The notes: a model not told the origin generated them from the letters alone. Shown: positions 51,443-61,318, counted from the first letter of the stretch. The stretch: 64,000 nt of DNA from Mariniradius saccharolyticus AK6 (GCF_000330725.2 NZ_AMZY02000023.1:36590-100589); one strand, 5' to 3'. Numbers and translations are program-made.

Positions 51443-53635
51443 ATGGGTAGAAAATCAGACAGAGGCGGTAAAAAAGGAAAACAAGGAGGGAAAGTGGTGG
51501 ATACCGCCCAATTGGCCAGAAAAATCATGAGCTTCCTCGACAACCATTTTGGACAGGAGTTCAACGCCAAACAAATCATCAAAAAACTCGAAATTCGGGA
51601 TTCAGTCGCCAAAGGTGCCGTCGAACCGACGATGCACAAGCTGGCCGCGGCAGGGTCCATTTCAAAAAGTCCGAGGAACTATTTTGCCTCGATCAAAGAA
51701 CCTGAGTTTATCGAAGGCGAAGTGGACTATGTCAACCCGCGGTTTGCCTTTATCAAGCCCGACCCGAAGCATGGCATCGAGGAGGATATCATGATCAAGG
51801 AAGCCGATCTCAAGCATGCGCTTGATGGCGACCGGGTCAGAATCATGGTGTATCCGACCAAAGGTTCTAGCGGAAGAATCGAAGGTAAAGTCCTGGAAAT
51901 CGTCAGCCGTGTCCGCGATGAATTTGTAGGCAGGGTGGAAATTTCCCCTCGCTATGCCTTTGTAGTCCCGGATTTCAAGAAAATGCACCACGACATTTTT
52001 GTCCATCGGGGCGATTTGAAGGGTGCCGAACACAACCAAAAAGTCGTCGTCAAGCTCAGCGAATGGCGGGAGGATGACAAAAACCCAACGGGTAAAGTCA
52101 TCCGTGTTTTGGGAAAAGCAGGCGAGCACGAAGTCGAGATCCACTCCATCATGGCTGAGTTTGGTCTGCCTTTTGAGTACCCCAGCGGTCCAGAGGAAGA
52201 AGCAAATGCCATCCCGGAAGCCATCCCGCAGCAGGAAATCCAAAGCCGTCGCGATATGCGGGATGTCCCCACGTTCACCATTGACCCCGTGGATGCGAAG
52301 GACTTCGACGATGCGATCTCCTATCAGGTCCTGCCCAATGGCAATTATGAAATCGGCGTGCACATTGCCGACGTCACCTACTATGTCAAGCCCAAGACCC
52401 AATTGGAGAAAGAGGCCTTTGATCGGGCGACCTCGGTGTATTTGGTAGACAGGACAATCCCGATGCTGCCAGAAAGGCTAAGCAACGGACTTTGCTCCCT
52501 GCGTCCCAACGAGGACAAGTTGACCTTTTCCTGCGTGTTTGAAATGGACGAAAATGCGGACGTGGTCAAGCATTGGATTGGCCGGACGGTGACCCATTCA
52601 AATCGCCGGTTTGCCTATGAAGAAGGCCAAGAGAATATCGACAACCAAAGCGGTGATTTTTACCAAGAACTCACCATTCTCAACGATCTAGCCAAAAAAC
52701 TCCGCAAACGCAGGTTTGATAAGGGTGCGGTTAACTTTGAGACCGTGGAAGTCAAATTCAAATTGGATGAAAAGGGAAAGCCCCTGGGCCTGATGGTCAA
52801 GGAGAGAAAAGACATCCACAAGCTCATTGAGGAATTTATGCTGTTGGCCAACCGGACCGTGGCGGAATTTATCTACAATAAGGATAAAGGCAAGGATACC
52901 TTCGTGTACCGTATCCACGATTTCCCGGATCTGCAGCGTTTGGAGACTTTCGCGACCTTTGCCAAAAAATTCGGGCATGACCTCAAAATCTCCGAGGGAG
53001 CCAAGATTTCCAAGGCACTCAACCAACTGATGGATGAAATCGTCGGCAAACCCGAGCAAAACGTCCTCGAGCAACTGGCGATCCGCAGCATGGCGAAGGC
53101 TAAGTACACCACCGAGGCTAAAGGGCACTTTGGACTTGCGTTTGCGCATTACACCCATTTCACCTCTCCCATCAGAAGGTATCCCGACATGATGGTGCAC
53201 CGACTTTTGCAGCATTATCTGGACAATGGAAAATCGCCCGACCCGGATCCATGGGAGGAAAAATGCGTGCATTCCTCAGAACGGGAAAAACGAGCCGCAG
53301 ACGCCGAACGCGCCTCCATCAAGTACAAGCAAGTCGAATACATGTCATTGGCCGAAGAGAAAGACTATGATGGCATCGTCAGCGGTGTGACCGAATGGGG
53401 CGTGTATGTGGAAATCACCGAAACCAAATGCGAAGGACTGGTCCGTGTGGCCGACATGAATGACGATTACTACGATTTCGATGAAAAAAACATGCGCCTG
53501 ATTGGCTCCAAAACCAAAAAAATGATCACTTTGGGCGACAAAGTATCCGTCCGGGTAGTTAACACGGATATTGATAGAAGAACCATAGACCTGGAATTTG
53601 CAGATAATGGACCCAAACAAAGAAAGCGTAGATAA
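51443..53635 (+). CDS. rnr: Ribonuclease R
   Basis: RNase R is a processive 3'-5' exoribonuclease that degrades structured RNA and serves in rRNA and stress turnover. The 730-residue protein has a short basic N-terminus (GRKSDRGGKKGKQGGK), a winged-helix-like segment, cold-shock OB domains, and the RNB domain with the Mg2+-ligating FTIDPVDAKDFDDAISY motif (several Asp). Further RNB motifs SVYLVDRTIPMLPERLSN and HFTSPIRRYPDMMVHR follow, and a C-terminal S1 domain begins near GIVSGVTEWGVYVEI. It ends in a short KQRKRR tail. It overlaps the downstream prenyl synthase by 29 bases and starts six bases after the PIN toxin. Confidence 0.95.
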   Translation: MGRKSDRGGKKGKQGGKVVDTAQLARKIMSFLDNHFGQEFNAKQIIKKLEIRDSVAKGAVEPTMHKLAAAGSISKSPRNYFASIKEPEFIEGEVDYVNPRFAFIKPDPKHGIEEDIMIKEADLKHALDGDRVRIMVYPTKGSSGRIEGKVLEIVSRVRDEFVGRVEISPRYAFVVPDFKKMHHDIFVHRGDLKGAEHNQKVVVKLSEWREDDKNPTGKVIRVLGKAGEHEVEIHSIMAEFGLPFEYPSGPEEEANAIPEAIPQQEIQSRRDMRDVPTFTIDPVDAKDFDDAISYQVLPNGNYEIGVHIADVTYYVKPKTQLEKEAFDRATSVYLVDRTIPMLPERLSNGLCSLRPNEDKLTFSCVFEMDENADVVKHWIGRTVTHSNRRFAYEEGQENIDNQSGDFYQELTILNDLAKKLRKRRFDKGAVNFETVEVKFKLDEKGKPLGLMVKERKDIHKLIEEFMLLANRTVAEFIYNKDKGKDTFVYRIHDFPDLQRLETFATFAKKFGHDLKISEGAKISKALNQLMDEIVGKPEQNVLEQLAIRSMAKAKYTTEAKGHFGLAFAHYTHFTSPIRRYPDMMVHRLLQHYLDNGKSPDPDPWEEKCVHSSEREKRAADAERASIKYKQVEYMSLAEEKDYDGIVSGVTEWGVYVEITETKCEGLVRVADMNDDYYDFDEKNMRLIGSKTKKMITLGDKVSVRVVNTDIDRRTIDLEFADNGPKQRKRR

Positions 53636-54596
53636 GATCCTCGGGGATTTCGAAAAACATATCCAAACTTATCAGTACGGACAATCACCCATAGAGCTTT
53701 ACGAGCCGATATCCTACATCATGAACCTGGGTGGCAAGCGCATCCGCCCACTGTTGACGCTGTTGGCTTATTCACTTTATCGTGATGACTACGAAAAAAT
53801 CCTCACACCGGCGGCGGCTGTGGAGGTTTTCCACAACTTCACGCTGATGCACGACGACATCATGGACAATGCCCCGCTGCGACGAGGAAAGGCTACCGTT
53901 CATGAAAAATGGAATCCAAACATTGCCATTCTATCGGGCGATGTCATGCTGGTGAAAGCTTATGATATGCTGTTGGAAGTGGAGAAAGAAAAGCTCCCAA
54001 GTGTCATGCGACTCTTTAACAAAACCGCTGCGGAAGTCTGCGAAGGGCAACAGCACGACATGAACTTTGAAAGCCGGGATTCGGTCTCTGAGGAAGCCTA
54101 CATCGATATGATTAGGTTGAAAACCGCAGTTTTGCTGGGATTTGCGCTGCAATATGGCGCAATCCTCGCAGGTGCACCCGATGCAGATGCCGGCCGACTC
54201 TATGAATTTGGCGTCAACATTGGAATCGGTTTTCAGCTCAAAGACGATCTGCTTGACGTATATGCGGATCAGGCGAAATTTGGCAAACAGGTCGGTGGAG
54301 ACATTATTTCCAACAAGAAGACCTTTTTGCTGATCAAAGCAAAAGAACTCGCTACCGGAGAAAAGCAAGAAGATTTGAAAAGGTGGATCGATGCGAAGGA
54401 ATTTGACAAGGAAAAAAAAGTCGCGGCGGTAACCAAAATCTATGATGCTTTGGGTATCCGTGAACTTACGGAAGCCAAAATGCATCAATACTTTGAAAAA
54501 GGATTTGGCCAATTCTCCAGCCTTCAAGTACCGAATCCAAAGATGAAGGCACTTTTGCTTCAACTGACCCAGGACCTGGCCAATCGGGAAAAATAG
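53607..54596 (+). CDS. Polyprenyl diphosphate synthase (octaprenyl/solanesyl type)
   Basis: This trans-isoprenyl diphosphate synthase of 329 residues extends allylic diphosphates with IPP, probably for menaquinone side chains or related lipids. The first Asp-rich motif is DDIMD (residues 83-87, followed by NAPLRRGK) and the second is DDLLD (213-217); GGKRIRP (residues 42-48) is the usual IPP-binding motif. Chain length cannot be assigned safely. ATG 53607 is used; a TTG at 53598 is possible. It overlaps rnr by 29 bases, and the rhomboid gene follows after six, so the three form one operon. Confidence 0.92.
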   Translation: MDPNKESVDKILGDFEKHIQTYQYGQSPIELYEPISYIMNLGGKRIRPLLTLLAYSLYRDDYEKILTPAAAVEVFHNFTLMHDDIMDNAPLRRGKATVHEKWNPNIAILSGDVMLVKAYDMLLEVEKEKLPSVMRLFNKTAAEVCEGQQHDMNFESRDSVSEEAYIDMIRLKTAVLLGFALQYGAILAGAPDADAGRLYEFGVNIGIGFQLKDDLLDVYADQAKFGKQVGGDIISNKKTFLLIKAKELATGEKQEDLKRWIDAKEFDKEKKVAAVTKIYDALGIRELTEAKMHQYFEKGFGQFSSLQVPNPKMKALLLQLTQDLANREK

Positions 54597-54602
54597 CATC
54601 TT

Positions 54603-55232
54603 ATGGATTTATCGGCTACCATTGTCCTGATCATTTTCACCGCATTGACTTCCTATCTCGCGTGGCAACGCCCTGCCATGATGGAACGGTGGATGTTCAT
54701 TCCCAAGAAAATCCACCAATCCAATCAGTGGGACAGGTTTGTACTTTCAGGTCTAATCCACAAGGATTCCACGCACTTGTTTTTCAACATGTTTACGCTC
54801 TATTTCTTTGGCGGGATCATCGAGCGGTTTTTCTTGTACCAATTTGGACCGAGCTTGGGAATACTCGGGTTTCTTGGGTTTTTCTTTGGTGCCGTCGTGA
54901 TGGCAGATATCCCAACCTATTTCAAGCACCGGGAGCACGGATATTACCGGGCATTGGGCGCATCAGGCGGCGTGGCGGCGACTGTCTTTGGTAGCATCTT
55001 GCTAATGCCACTCTCTGACATCTGCCTATTCGGGATTATTTGCCTTCCCGGTTTTGCATTGGGAGGCCTGTTTTTGATCTATTCGATCGTGCAGTCGAAA
55101 AAAGGAAACGATGGCATCAACCATGACGCGCACTTGTTTGGGGCGCTTTTTGGGATTGTGGCGATTTTGATTTTGGCACCCCAAACGGCGCTCCAGTTTG
55201 TGGAGCAAATAAAAAACTTCAGGCTTTTTTGA
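54603..55232 (+). CDS. Rhomboid family intramembrane serine protease
   Basis: This 209-residue membrane protease has six helices. The catalytic Ser121 lies in GASGG (119-123) and His177 in HLFGALFG, matching the H-x-x-G-x-x-x-G rule. The HLFFNMFTLYFFGGIIE helix is the typical N-terminal core with the oxyanion-region His/Asn pair. Rhomboids cut single-pass membrane proteins; the substrate is unknown. It is the third gene of the rnr operon and ends in a hairpin that includes its own stop codon. Confidence 0.93.
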   Translation: MDLSATIVLIIFTALTSYLAWQRPAMMERWMFIPKKIHQSNQWDRFVLSGLIHKDSTHLFFNMFTLYFFGGIIERFFLYQFGPSLGILGFLGFFFGAVVMADIPTYFKHREHGYYRALGASGGVAATVFGSILLMPLSDICLFGIICLPGFALGGLFLIYSIVQSKKGNDGINHDAHLFGALFGIVAILILAPQTALQFVEQIKNFRLF

Positions 55233-55242
55233 CCTGAAGTTT
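55214..55242 (+). terminator. Terminator hairpin overlapping the rhomboid stop
   Basis: The stem AAACTTCAGG / CCTGAAGTTT (10 bp) has a 9-base loop that contains the TGA stop. The trailing T run (TTTCTTCC) is weak, so termination may be partial. Confidence 0.65.
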
Positions 55243-55267
55243 CTTCCATTGAGCGGCTTCCAATAAT

Positions 55268-55579
55268 TTATTTGTCTTTTTGGAGCTGTCTGATATTCTT
55301 GTCGGTCACGGCACGCAGCATCGTGTTCCAGCGGTCTTTCCCTCTTTCCTCGGAAAAAACATCCGGACCAGGAACTCCGACCCGCATTCCAAGAATTCTT
55401 TCCGCTGTTTTTCCGGTTCCCGAAATATTGAAATACAAATCAATGGCATTGATGCTGTTGGTAAACCTCGAAAGCTTGTCAATGGCCTTCCTTATTTGAG
55501 CCTGCACACCGTCGGGCAGATCCACCTGCGGGGCTTGCACATCTATTTTGATTCCTTTGTAATTTTCCGTGTAATTCAT
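55268..55579 (-). CDS. HPF/RaiA-like ribosome-associated protein
   Basis: This is a 103-residue basic beta-alpha protein: NYTENYKGIKIDVQAPQVDLPDG, then IRKAIDKLSRFTNSINAIDLYFNISGTG, then a C-terminal helix. The length and the ID.YF(N)...GK pattern resemble short hibernation-promoting factors that bind the 30S decoding region in stationary phase. Similarity is moderate and the identification is inferred by pattern. It is monocistronic and convergent with the rhomboid gene. Confidence 0.65.
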   Translation of the reverse strand: MNYTENYKGIKIDVQAPQVDLPDGVQAQIRKAIDKLSRFTNSINAIDLYFNISGTGKTAERILGMRVGVPGPDVFSEERGKDRWNTMLRAVTDKNIRQLQKDK

Positions 55580-55800
55580 AGTACAATACTTTTAGGTTAC
55601 TTTGGTCAAACGATAATGAAAATGTTTTTAAATATAGTTCCGATTTGATTTTCTCAATTGAATATTCTCCAAATAAATGTTAAAAGAGTCATTTTAAAAA
55701 TATGACAAATGTCGAATTTGAGTTTCCCAATATCCATATTGAGATTGGTAAGGTTATGGGATTGGCCCAATTTTAATTCGCAGAAACTCATTGGAACAAT

Positions 55801-55828
55801 AAATCCCCGATCCTGCGACCGGGGATTT
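55801..55828. terminator. Hairpin downstream of the 1022-residue protein gene
   Basis: A 9-bp stem (AAATCCCCG / CGGGGATTT) with a 10-base loop lies three bases beyond the minus-strand stop codon. The T tract is better on the + strand (TTCTATTTTTT), but the only adjacent gene end is on the minus strand, so it may act in either direction. Confidence 0.7.
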
Positions 55829-55830
55829 TT

Positions 55831-58800
55831 CTATTTTTTGGAAATCGGCTGACTCAGGTCATTGATATCCAAGAGCTTCGAAATTTGATTTTTCTCGATA
55901 TCCCTGAACTTGGCCAATTGGACGTCGATCTGTCTTGTGATTTCGACCCTCACCGCCTCGGCGCCATCGGTTGGACGCCATTCGCCCGTCCCGACAATCA
56001 CATTCAAATGCGCCAACTTATTGTTGAGCCTGATAGGGAAATTCAGCGGATCTTGACCGCTTCGGTTTTGGGTTTGGTAAAGCTCCTGTTCGATCGCGGT
56101 AATGCTCTTGACGATAGGTTCGATCCGACGCCTTTGTCCCGGCTTTTCGGTCGCAAGCGCATTCAGTTTATCCCGATACTGACGGATGGAAATGATGGCC
56201 TCATGCGTCTCGGTCAATTTGTCCCGGACCTGCAACAAGAAATCGTATTGGGCCTGTAGGTCTTCTTGGCTTGCCTCATACCTCAAGTCTGGTAACACTT
56301 TGAAGCTTTGTTGTTCGTACTTTCCGTCTACAGTAAGTTTCACTATGTATTCCCCCGGCACGACTTTCGGTCCCCTAAGCGGACCTGACCACATGATCAT
56401 TCCTTCAAAGCCCTTTGCGTCCGGTACTCTCAGGTTCCAGTTAAATTCATTAGCGCCAAGCTTGTATTTCAAAGTGTCCTTTTCGATGCCTTTGGAGGAA
56501 AACTCCCGGATGAGATTACCTGCCTTGTCGAGAAACTCGATCCGCAGCTCTTCCTTGGCGGAATCTTGCAAATGAAAATACACCAAAACTCCGCCCGGTC
56601 GATTGGTTCCTGCAGTTTTGGATTCTCTCTTCACGCCGTCGATACGGTAAGAGTCCTGTGGCTTATAGAGGTGGAAAGGCTTTGCGGCAATCTGGTCATT
56701 CAACTGATGGATAACTGTCAAGTCGTCGATGATCCAAAAACTCCTGCCCTGTGTGGCGGCGATAAGGTTGTTTTGTTTGATTGCCAAATCCGTGATCGGC
56801 ACGATCGGCAGATTCAACTGGAAGGGTTTCCAATCTGCCCCGTCATTGAAGGAAATGTACATGCCAGTCTCCGTCCCTGCATAAAGAATCCCTCTTTTCA
56901 CAGGATCAGCGCGCACTACCCTTGTGAAATGCTGGGCGTCGATTCCCCTGACGATTTTTGTCCAAGTCTTTCCGTAATCGGTGGTCTTGAATAGATAAGG
57001 TGCAAAATCCCCATTTTTGTAGGCAGTCGCTGCAAAGTATAATCCTCCTGCCTCAAATGGATGACCTTCCATGCTATTCACTTGCGTCCATTCAGGCAAG
57101 TCCTTTGGTGTGACATTTTCCCAAGTTTTTCCATTGTCTTTGGACACGTGCACTAGACCATCGTCGGAACCGGCCCAGAGAACTCCCTGCTGTACCGGTG
57201 ATTCGGTCGCCGCAAAAATCGTGGAATAGTATTCGACGGAAGTGTTGTCTTTTGTAATCGGTCCTCCAGAAGGTCCTAGCTTGTCCTTTGCATTTCTAGT
57301 CAAATCAGGGCTAAAGGTCTCCCATGACTGGCCTCCATTCGTAGATCTGTGGAACTGATTGGAGGTGGTATACAGGACTTTCGGATTGTGTGGCGAGAAA
57401 AAGATCGGGAAGTTCCATTGAAACCTATACTTCATTCCCTCAGCACCGTGACCCATGGGGTTGTCGGGATATACGTTTACGTTGCGCGCGGCACCGGTTC
57501 GGTGGTTGAGCATTTGGAGAAGTCCACCATAGTTGCCCCCATAGACGATATCATTGTCCAAAGGATCCACGGCCAGCCATCCTGACTCGCTGCCGGCACT
57601 TTCTTCCCAATCTTCTTCCGTGATTCCACTCCCTTCATTGCGATGGCTGATGCGGAGGGTTGAATTGTCCTGCTGTGCTCCATAGATTCTGTAGGGAAAA
57701 TGGTTGTCAGTCGTCACGCGGTAAAACTGCGCCGTGGGTTGGTTAAAATAAGTAGTCCACGATATCCCCCCATCAAAAGAAACCTGTGCGCCACCATCGT
57801 CGGCCATGACCATGCGCATGTTGTCATTTGGATCTATCCAAAGGTCGTGGTGGTCACCGTGGGGGGCATTGGCGCTTTTGAAGGTTTTGCCGCCATCTGT
57901 GGATTTGTGATAGCTGACATTAAGGACGTAAACAGTACTGTCATTTTTGGTGTCAGCATAAATTCTGCTATAGTACCAAGCCCGCTGCCTGAGGTTTCGG
58001 TCATCGTTGGTTTTTTCCCAAGTGGCACCGCCGTCATCCGAACGAAATACGCCACCGTCCAAGTTCTCAATGATTGCCCAAATACGGTTGGAATTGACTG
58101 GGGAGATCGTGACGCCGATAATTCCCAAAAGACCGGATGGCAAGCCTTTGTTTGTGGAAATATCAGTCCAATTCTCGCCACCATCCGTGCTTTTAAACAT
58201 TTTGGAACCTGGGCCGCCGCTTTCCAAACTATACGGCGTGCGTTTGACCTCCCAAGTAGTCGCAAACATCACAAGCGGATTTTTCGGATCTATCACCAAA
58301 TCCACGGCACCTGCTGTCGGGCTTACGAAAAGCGTTTTGTCCCAAGTCTTTCCCCCATCGACTGACTTATACACGCCCCTCATTTCGGTAGGCTTGAAAA
58401 TATCCCCCAGAACGGCGGCATACACAATATCAGGATTTGTCGGATGAATGCGGATTCTTGAAACAAATCGTGTCTCTTCCATTCCCAAATGGATCCAGGT
58501 TTTTCCGGCATCGGCACTTTTCCAGAAACCATATCCGTAGGAAACATTGCCCCTGACTGTCTTCTCACCGCCACCGACATATAGGATGTTTGGATCGGAA
58601 TCCGAAACGGCAACGGCACCAATGGAACCTCCGAAAAATCCATCCGAAACGTTCTCCCAAGTTTTGCCGCCATCGGTTGTTTTCCAGACTCCGCCTCCCG
58701 TAGCGCCGAAATAGAAGGTGTTTTTTTCAGAGGCCACACCGACTGCGGTGGCAGACCGTCCCCCCCTGTGTGGACCGATTGAACGCCATTGGACAGCGTC

Positions 58801-58899
58801 GTAGAGTTTCTCATCATATGATTGCCCTTGGGTTTCATATTGAAATCCAAATGCCAACAAAAATCCTATGAGCAGGATATTTCTAAAGGTTTTATACAT
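55831..58899 (-). CDS. Large secreted Asp-box (VPS10/sortilin-like) beta-propeller protein
   Basis: This 1022-residue secreted protein has a signal peptide (about residues 1-26, ending ETQGQ). About eleven Asp boxes or close variants lie along the sequence, such as KTTDGGKTW, KSADAGKTW, KSVDGGKTW, RSDDGGATW and VSKDNGKTW. They pack into one or two large propellers of the kind found in sortilin/VPS10 domains and xyloglucanase-like proteins. The first 150 residues carry the WRSIGPHRGGRSATAV pattern common to a widespread unassigned bacterial family, and the C-terminal 300 residues end in a helical region (QEDLQAQYDFLLQVRDKL). The catalytic role is unknown; binding or protein processing is plausible. 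Confidence 0.88.
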   Translation of the reverse strand: MYKTFRNILLIGFLLAFGFQYETQGQSYDEKLYDAVQWRSIGPHRGGRSATAVGVASEKNTFYFGATGGGVWKTTDGGKTWENVSDGFFGGSIGAVAVSDSDPNILYVGGGEKTVRGNVSYGYGFWKSADAGKTWIHLGMEETRFVSRIRIHPTNPDIVYAAVLGDIFKPTEMRGVYKSVDGGKTWDKTLFVSPTAGAVDLVIDPKNPLVMFATTWEVKRTPYSLESGGPGSKMFKSTDGGENWTDISTNKGLPSGLLGIIGVTISPVNSNRIWAIIENLDGGVFRSDDGGATWEKTNDDRNLRQRAWYYSRIYADTKNDSTVYVLNVSYHKSTDGGKTFKSANAPHGDHHDLWIDPNDNMRMVMADDGGAQVSFDGGISWTTYFNQPTAQFYRVTTDNHFPYRIYGAQQDNSTLRISHRNEGSGITEEDWEESAGSESGWLAVDPLDNDIVYGGNYGGLLQMLNHRTGAARNVNVYPDNPMGHGAEGMKYRFQWNFPIFFSPHNPKVLYTTSNQFHRSTNGGQSWETFSPDLTRNAKDKLGPSGGPITKDNTSVEYYSTIFAATESPVQQGVLWAGSDDGLVHVSKDNGKTWENVTPKDLPEWTQVNSMEGHPFEAGGLYFAATAYKNGDFAPYLFKTTDYGKTWTKIVRGIDAQHFTRVVRADPVKRGILYAGTETGMYISFNDGADWKPFQLNLPIVPITDLAIKQNNLIAATQGRSFWIIDDLTVIHQLNDQIAAKPFHLYKPQDSYRIDGVKRESKTAGTNRPGGVLVYFHLQDSAKEELRIEFLDKAGNLIREFSSKGIEKDTLKYKLGANEFNWNLRVPDAKGFEGMIMWSGPLRGPKVVPGEYIVKLTVDGKYEQQSFKVLPDLRYEASQEDLQAQYDFLLQVRDKLTETHEAIISIRQYRDKLNALATEKPGQRRRIEPIVKSITAIEQELYQTQNRSGQDPLNFPIRLNNKLAHLNVIVGTGEWRPTDGAEAVRVEITRQIDVQLAKFRDIEKNQISKLLDINDLSQPISKK

Positions 58900-59065
58900 A
58901 GCAGATTTTCGAGTTAAGTGGACTTCAATTTAGTCCAAGAGATAATGATTCCCATAAAAAAAATTACTGTTGGCGAAAAAATAACCAAATCGGCCGCGAT
59001 TACCTAGTTATCGCGGCTTGGGTACCCAAATTCTACAATTCTTCAAATCAACTGACACAAAAAAG

Positions 59066-59094
59066 AAAAGGCCTCCCGTTGGGGAAGCCTTTTT
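59066..59094 (-). terminator. Terminator of rplU-rpmA
   Basis: On the minus strand, AAAAGGCTTCCCC pairs with GGGAGGCCTTTT around the AACG loop, and T-rich sequence (CTTTT) follows. It is 22 bases after the rpmA stop codon. Confidence 0.8.
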
Positions 59095-59115
59095 ACTTTT
59101 TTTAGCGAATGCTAA

Positions 59116-59376
59116 TTATGCTTCAGATGGCAGTACGCTGATGTAAGATTTGCCATCATATTTTTTCTTGAAAGCCACCTTGCCATCAACCAAAGCAAAA
59201 AGCGTGTGATCTTTTCCGATCCCAACGTTTTCTCCCGGGTGGTGCTTTGTACCTCGTTGTCTTACAATGATATTACCGGCAACTACATCCTGTCCACCGA
59301 ATATCTTTACGCCAAGTCTTTTGGAATGTGATTCTCTACCGTTCTTGGAACTACCTACACCTTTTTTGTGAGCCAT
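59116..59376 (-). CDS. rpmA: Ribosomal protein bL27
   Basis: This 86-residue 50S protein supports the peptidyl-transferase centre. The N-terminus [19 protein letters not shown] and the [20 protein letters not shown] stretch identify it. No Firmicute-type cleaved leader is present. It follows rplU after 32 bases. Confidence 0.98.
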   Translation of the reverse strand: MAHKKGVGSSKNGRESHSKRLGVKIFGGQDVVAGNIIVRQRGTKHHPGENVGIGKDHTLFALVDGKVAFKKKYDGKSYISVLPSEA

Positions 59377-59408
59377 AGTATTATTCGTTTATGATTTCCT
59401 GTGAAACC

Positions 59409-59720
59409 TTAGATTGTGATGTTTTCGATCAAAATTTTGGTGAACTGCTGTCTGTGACCGTTTTTCTTCTTGTAACCTTTTCTCCTTTTCTTTTTGAAGA
59501 CGATTACTTTGTCACCTTTTACGTGATCCAGGATTTTCCCGGATACCTTGGCACCTGCGATAGTTGGTGCCCCTATTGATACAGTGCCATTGTCGTCTGC
59601 CAACAATACCTGATCAAATTCCACGGACGCGCCAGCTTCACCTTGCATTTTTGGTGCATAGAGTTGCTGATCTTTTGTTACTTTGAACTGCGTTCCAGCG
59701 ATGTTTACAATTGCGTACAT
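59409..59720 (-). CDS. rplU: Ribosomal protein bL21
   Basis: This is a 103-residue 50S protein. The opening MYAIVNIAGTQFKVTKDQ, the KVIVFKKKRRKGYKKKNGHRQ region (read in parts) and the terminal FTKILIENI are typical. It is the first gene of rplU-rpmA, with a strong promoter upstream. Confidence 0.98.
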   Translation of the reverse strand: MYAIVNIAGTQFKVTKDQQLYAPKMQGEAGASVEFDQVLLADDNGTVSIGAPTIAGAKVSGKILDHVKGDKVIVFKKKRRKGYKKKNGHRQQFTKILIENITI

Positions 59721-59752
59721 ATATAAATGAGATGCATTAGGAAATTGAGGTG

Positions 59753-59784
59753 CAAATATAACAATTGTTTGGTGAAATCAAAAA
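59753..59784 (-). promoter_or_regulatory. Promoter of rplU-rpmA
   Basis: On the minus strand, TTTTTG (59784-59779) lies 18 bp before TATATTTG (59760-59753, followed by C). Both match the Bacteroidota -33/-7 boxes, and the rplU ATG is 32 bases downstream. This is the best-formed promoter in the window. Confidence 0.75.
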
Positions 59785-60301
59785 CCAGTTTCGCAAGTAA
59801 ATTCAGTCCTGCAATCCGTCAAGCCAAACCGGCGCTATCCTCTTGTTTTATAATCAGGTCGACAAAGCCAGCCCACGAAATTACCCAAGGAAAATGAGGA
59901 ATTTCCAAGGCTACCGCATGCGATTGAGGATGAAATCACATCATGAGCAAAACAAATTATCGAATTGACCAATGTTCAAAAATATAAATCGAAAATATCG
60001 CTGAAAAAAAGTTTTCTAACCTCAAAAAAAAATTTATACCTGATTTAGAGCATTTTTGATTTAAGTTAAACTTTATTTAAATATACTTAATATACTTAAA
60101 TACAGATTTTTATAAAATATTTGACCATGGGTCAAAAAACGAATCATTTCGCACAATTTGCAGTTTTATTTCTGGTATTTGTTGACCATATTTGTACGAG
60201 GCTGTTCTGAAAAAGACGGCCTTTTCTTTCCAGTACTTACCAGAGAATGTTAGAGACCTTTTGATTCGAAAAATCAAAGATTTACCAAACAAGTAAAAGC
60301 A
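59785..60301. promoter_or_regulatory. Upstream region of nrdB-nrdA with AT-rich and palindromic elements
   Basis: No gene is credible here. From about 59990 the sequence is very AT-rich. It contains the tandem repeat TATACTTAA twice (60082-60099), the 15-base palindrome TTGACC-ATG-GGTCAA (60121-60135) and a second TTGACCAT (60182-60189). No match to the NrdR box consensus was seen. The region probably controls nrdBA; the elements are candidates only. Confidence 0.45.
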
Positions 60302-61282
60302 ATGCAACACGTAGAACCTATTCTCCAAGAAAACAAAGACAGATTTGTTTTATTCCCAATCCAGCACGATGACATATGGAAATTTTATAAGAAGGCAGAG
60401 GCGAGTTTCTGGACGGCTGAAGAGATAGACCTGAGCCAGGATTTGCGTGACTGGAAAAACCTCAACGACGGAGAGCGTCACTTCATTTCCCATGTATTGG
60501 CGTTTTTTGCTGCTAGCGATGGGATCGTAAATGAAAACCTCGCAGAACACTTTGTGGCAGAGGTACAATATACAGAGGCTAAATTCTTTTATGGATTCCA
60601 AATAGCCATGGAAAACATCCATTCCGAAACCTACAGCCTCTTGATCGATACCTATATCAAAGACGCTGTGGAAAGGGATAGGCTACTCCACGCTATAGAG
60701 CACATCGACTGCATCAAAAAGAAGGCAGAGTGGGCTTTGAGGTGGATTGACAACGGGAACTTCCAAGAGAGATTGATTGCATTTGCTGCGGTAGAGGGTA
60801 TTTTTTTCTCTGGCTCTTTCTGCTCGATTTTCTGGCTGAAGAAGCGGGGCCTCATGCCGGGATTGACTTTCTCGAACGAGCTAATTTCCAGGGACGAGGG
60901 GTTGCACTGTGACTTTGCTTGCCATCTATACACCAAGCACGTCGTCAACCACTTGCCAAAAGAAACTGTCACTCGAATCATCATGGATGCGGTGGCAATC
61001 GAAAAGGAATTTGTGACGGACGCACTGCCTGTGAAGCTTATTGGTATGAATTCTGACTTGATGTGCCAGTATATTGAGTTCGTTGCTGACAGACTTTTGG
61101 TCGAACTAGACTGTGCTAAGGTATGGAACTCCACCAATCCGTTTGATTTTATGGATATGATTTCACTGCAAGGGAAAACCAACTTCTTCGAAAAACGAGT
61201 GGGTGACTATCAGAAAGCTGGAGTGATGAAATCAAAAGAAACTGTAGAAGTCAACCGATTCAGCATCGGCGAAGACTTCTAA
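60302..61282 (+). CDS. nrdB: Class Ia ribonucleotide reductase small subunit
   Basis: This is the diiron-tyrosyl radical subunit of ribonucleotide reductase, 326 residues and closer to eukaryotic R2 than to the E. coli form. Expected iron ligands Asp73, Glu104 and His107 are visible, together with the later Glu and His pairs, and the radical Tyr111 lies in the [15 protein letters not shown] segment. The C-terminal tail [11 protein letters not shown] includes the F-x-x-x-x-D-F-like end that docks into NrdA. It starts 36 bases before nrdA, and the two form an operon. Confidence 0.96.
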   Translation: MQHVEPILQENKDRFVLFPIQHDDIWKFYKKAEASFWTAEEIDLSQDLRDWKNLNDGERHFISHVLAFFAASDGIVNENLAEHFVAEVQYTEAKFFYGFQIAMENIHSETYSLLIDTYIKDAVERDRLLHAIEHIDCIKKKAEWALRWIDNGNFQERLIAFAAVEGIFFSGSFCSIFWLKKRGLMPGLTFSNELISRDEGLHCDFACHLYTKHVVNHLPKETVTRIIMDAVAIEKEFVTDALPVKLIGMNSDLMCQYIEFVADRLLVELDCAKVWNSTNPFDFMDMISLQGKTNFFEKRVGDYQKAGVMKSKETVEVNRFSIGEDF

Positions 61283-61318
61283 TTTATAACCACCAAAACC
61301 AACCCAAAATCTTCAATC

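Noticed and set aside
60070..60110. NrdR boxes upstream of nrdB
   Set aside because: The TATACTTAA repeats do not match the NrdR box consensus, so only generic regulatory repeats are reported.
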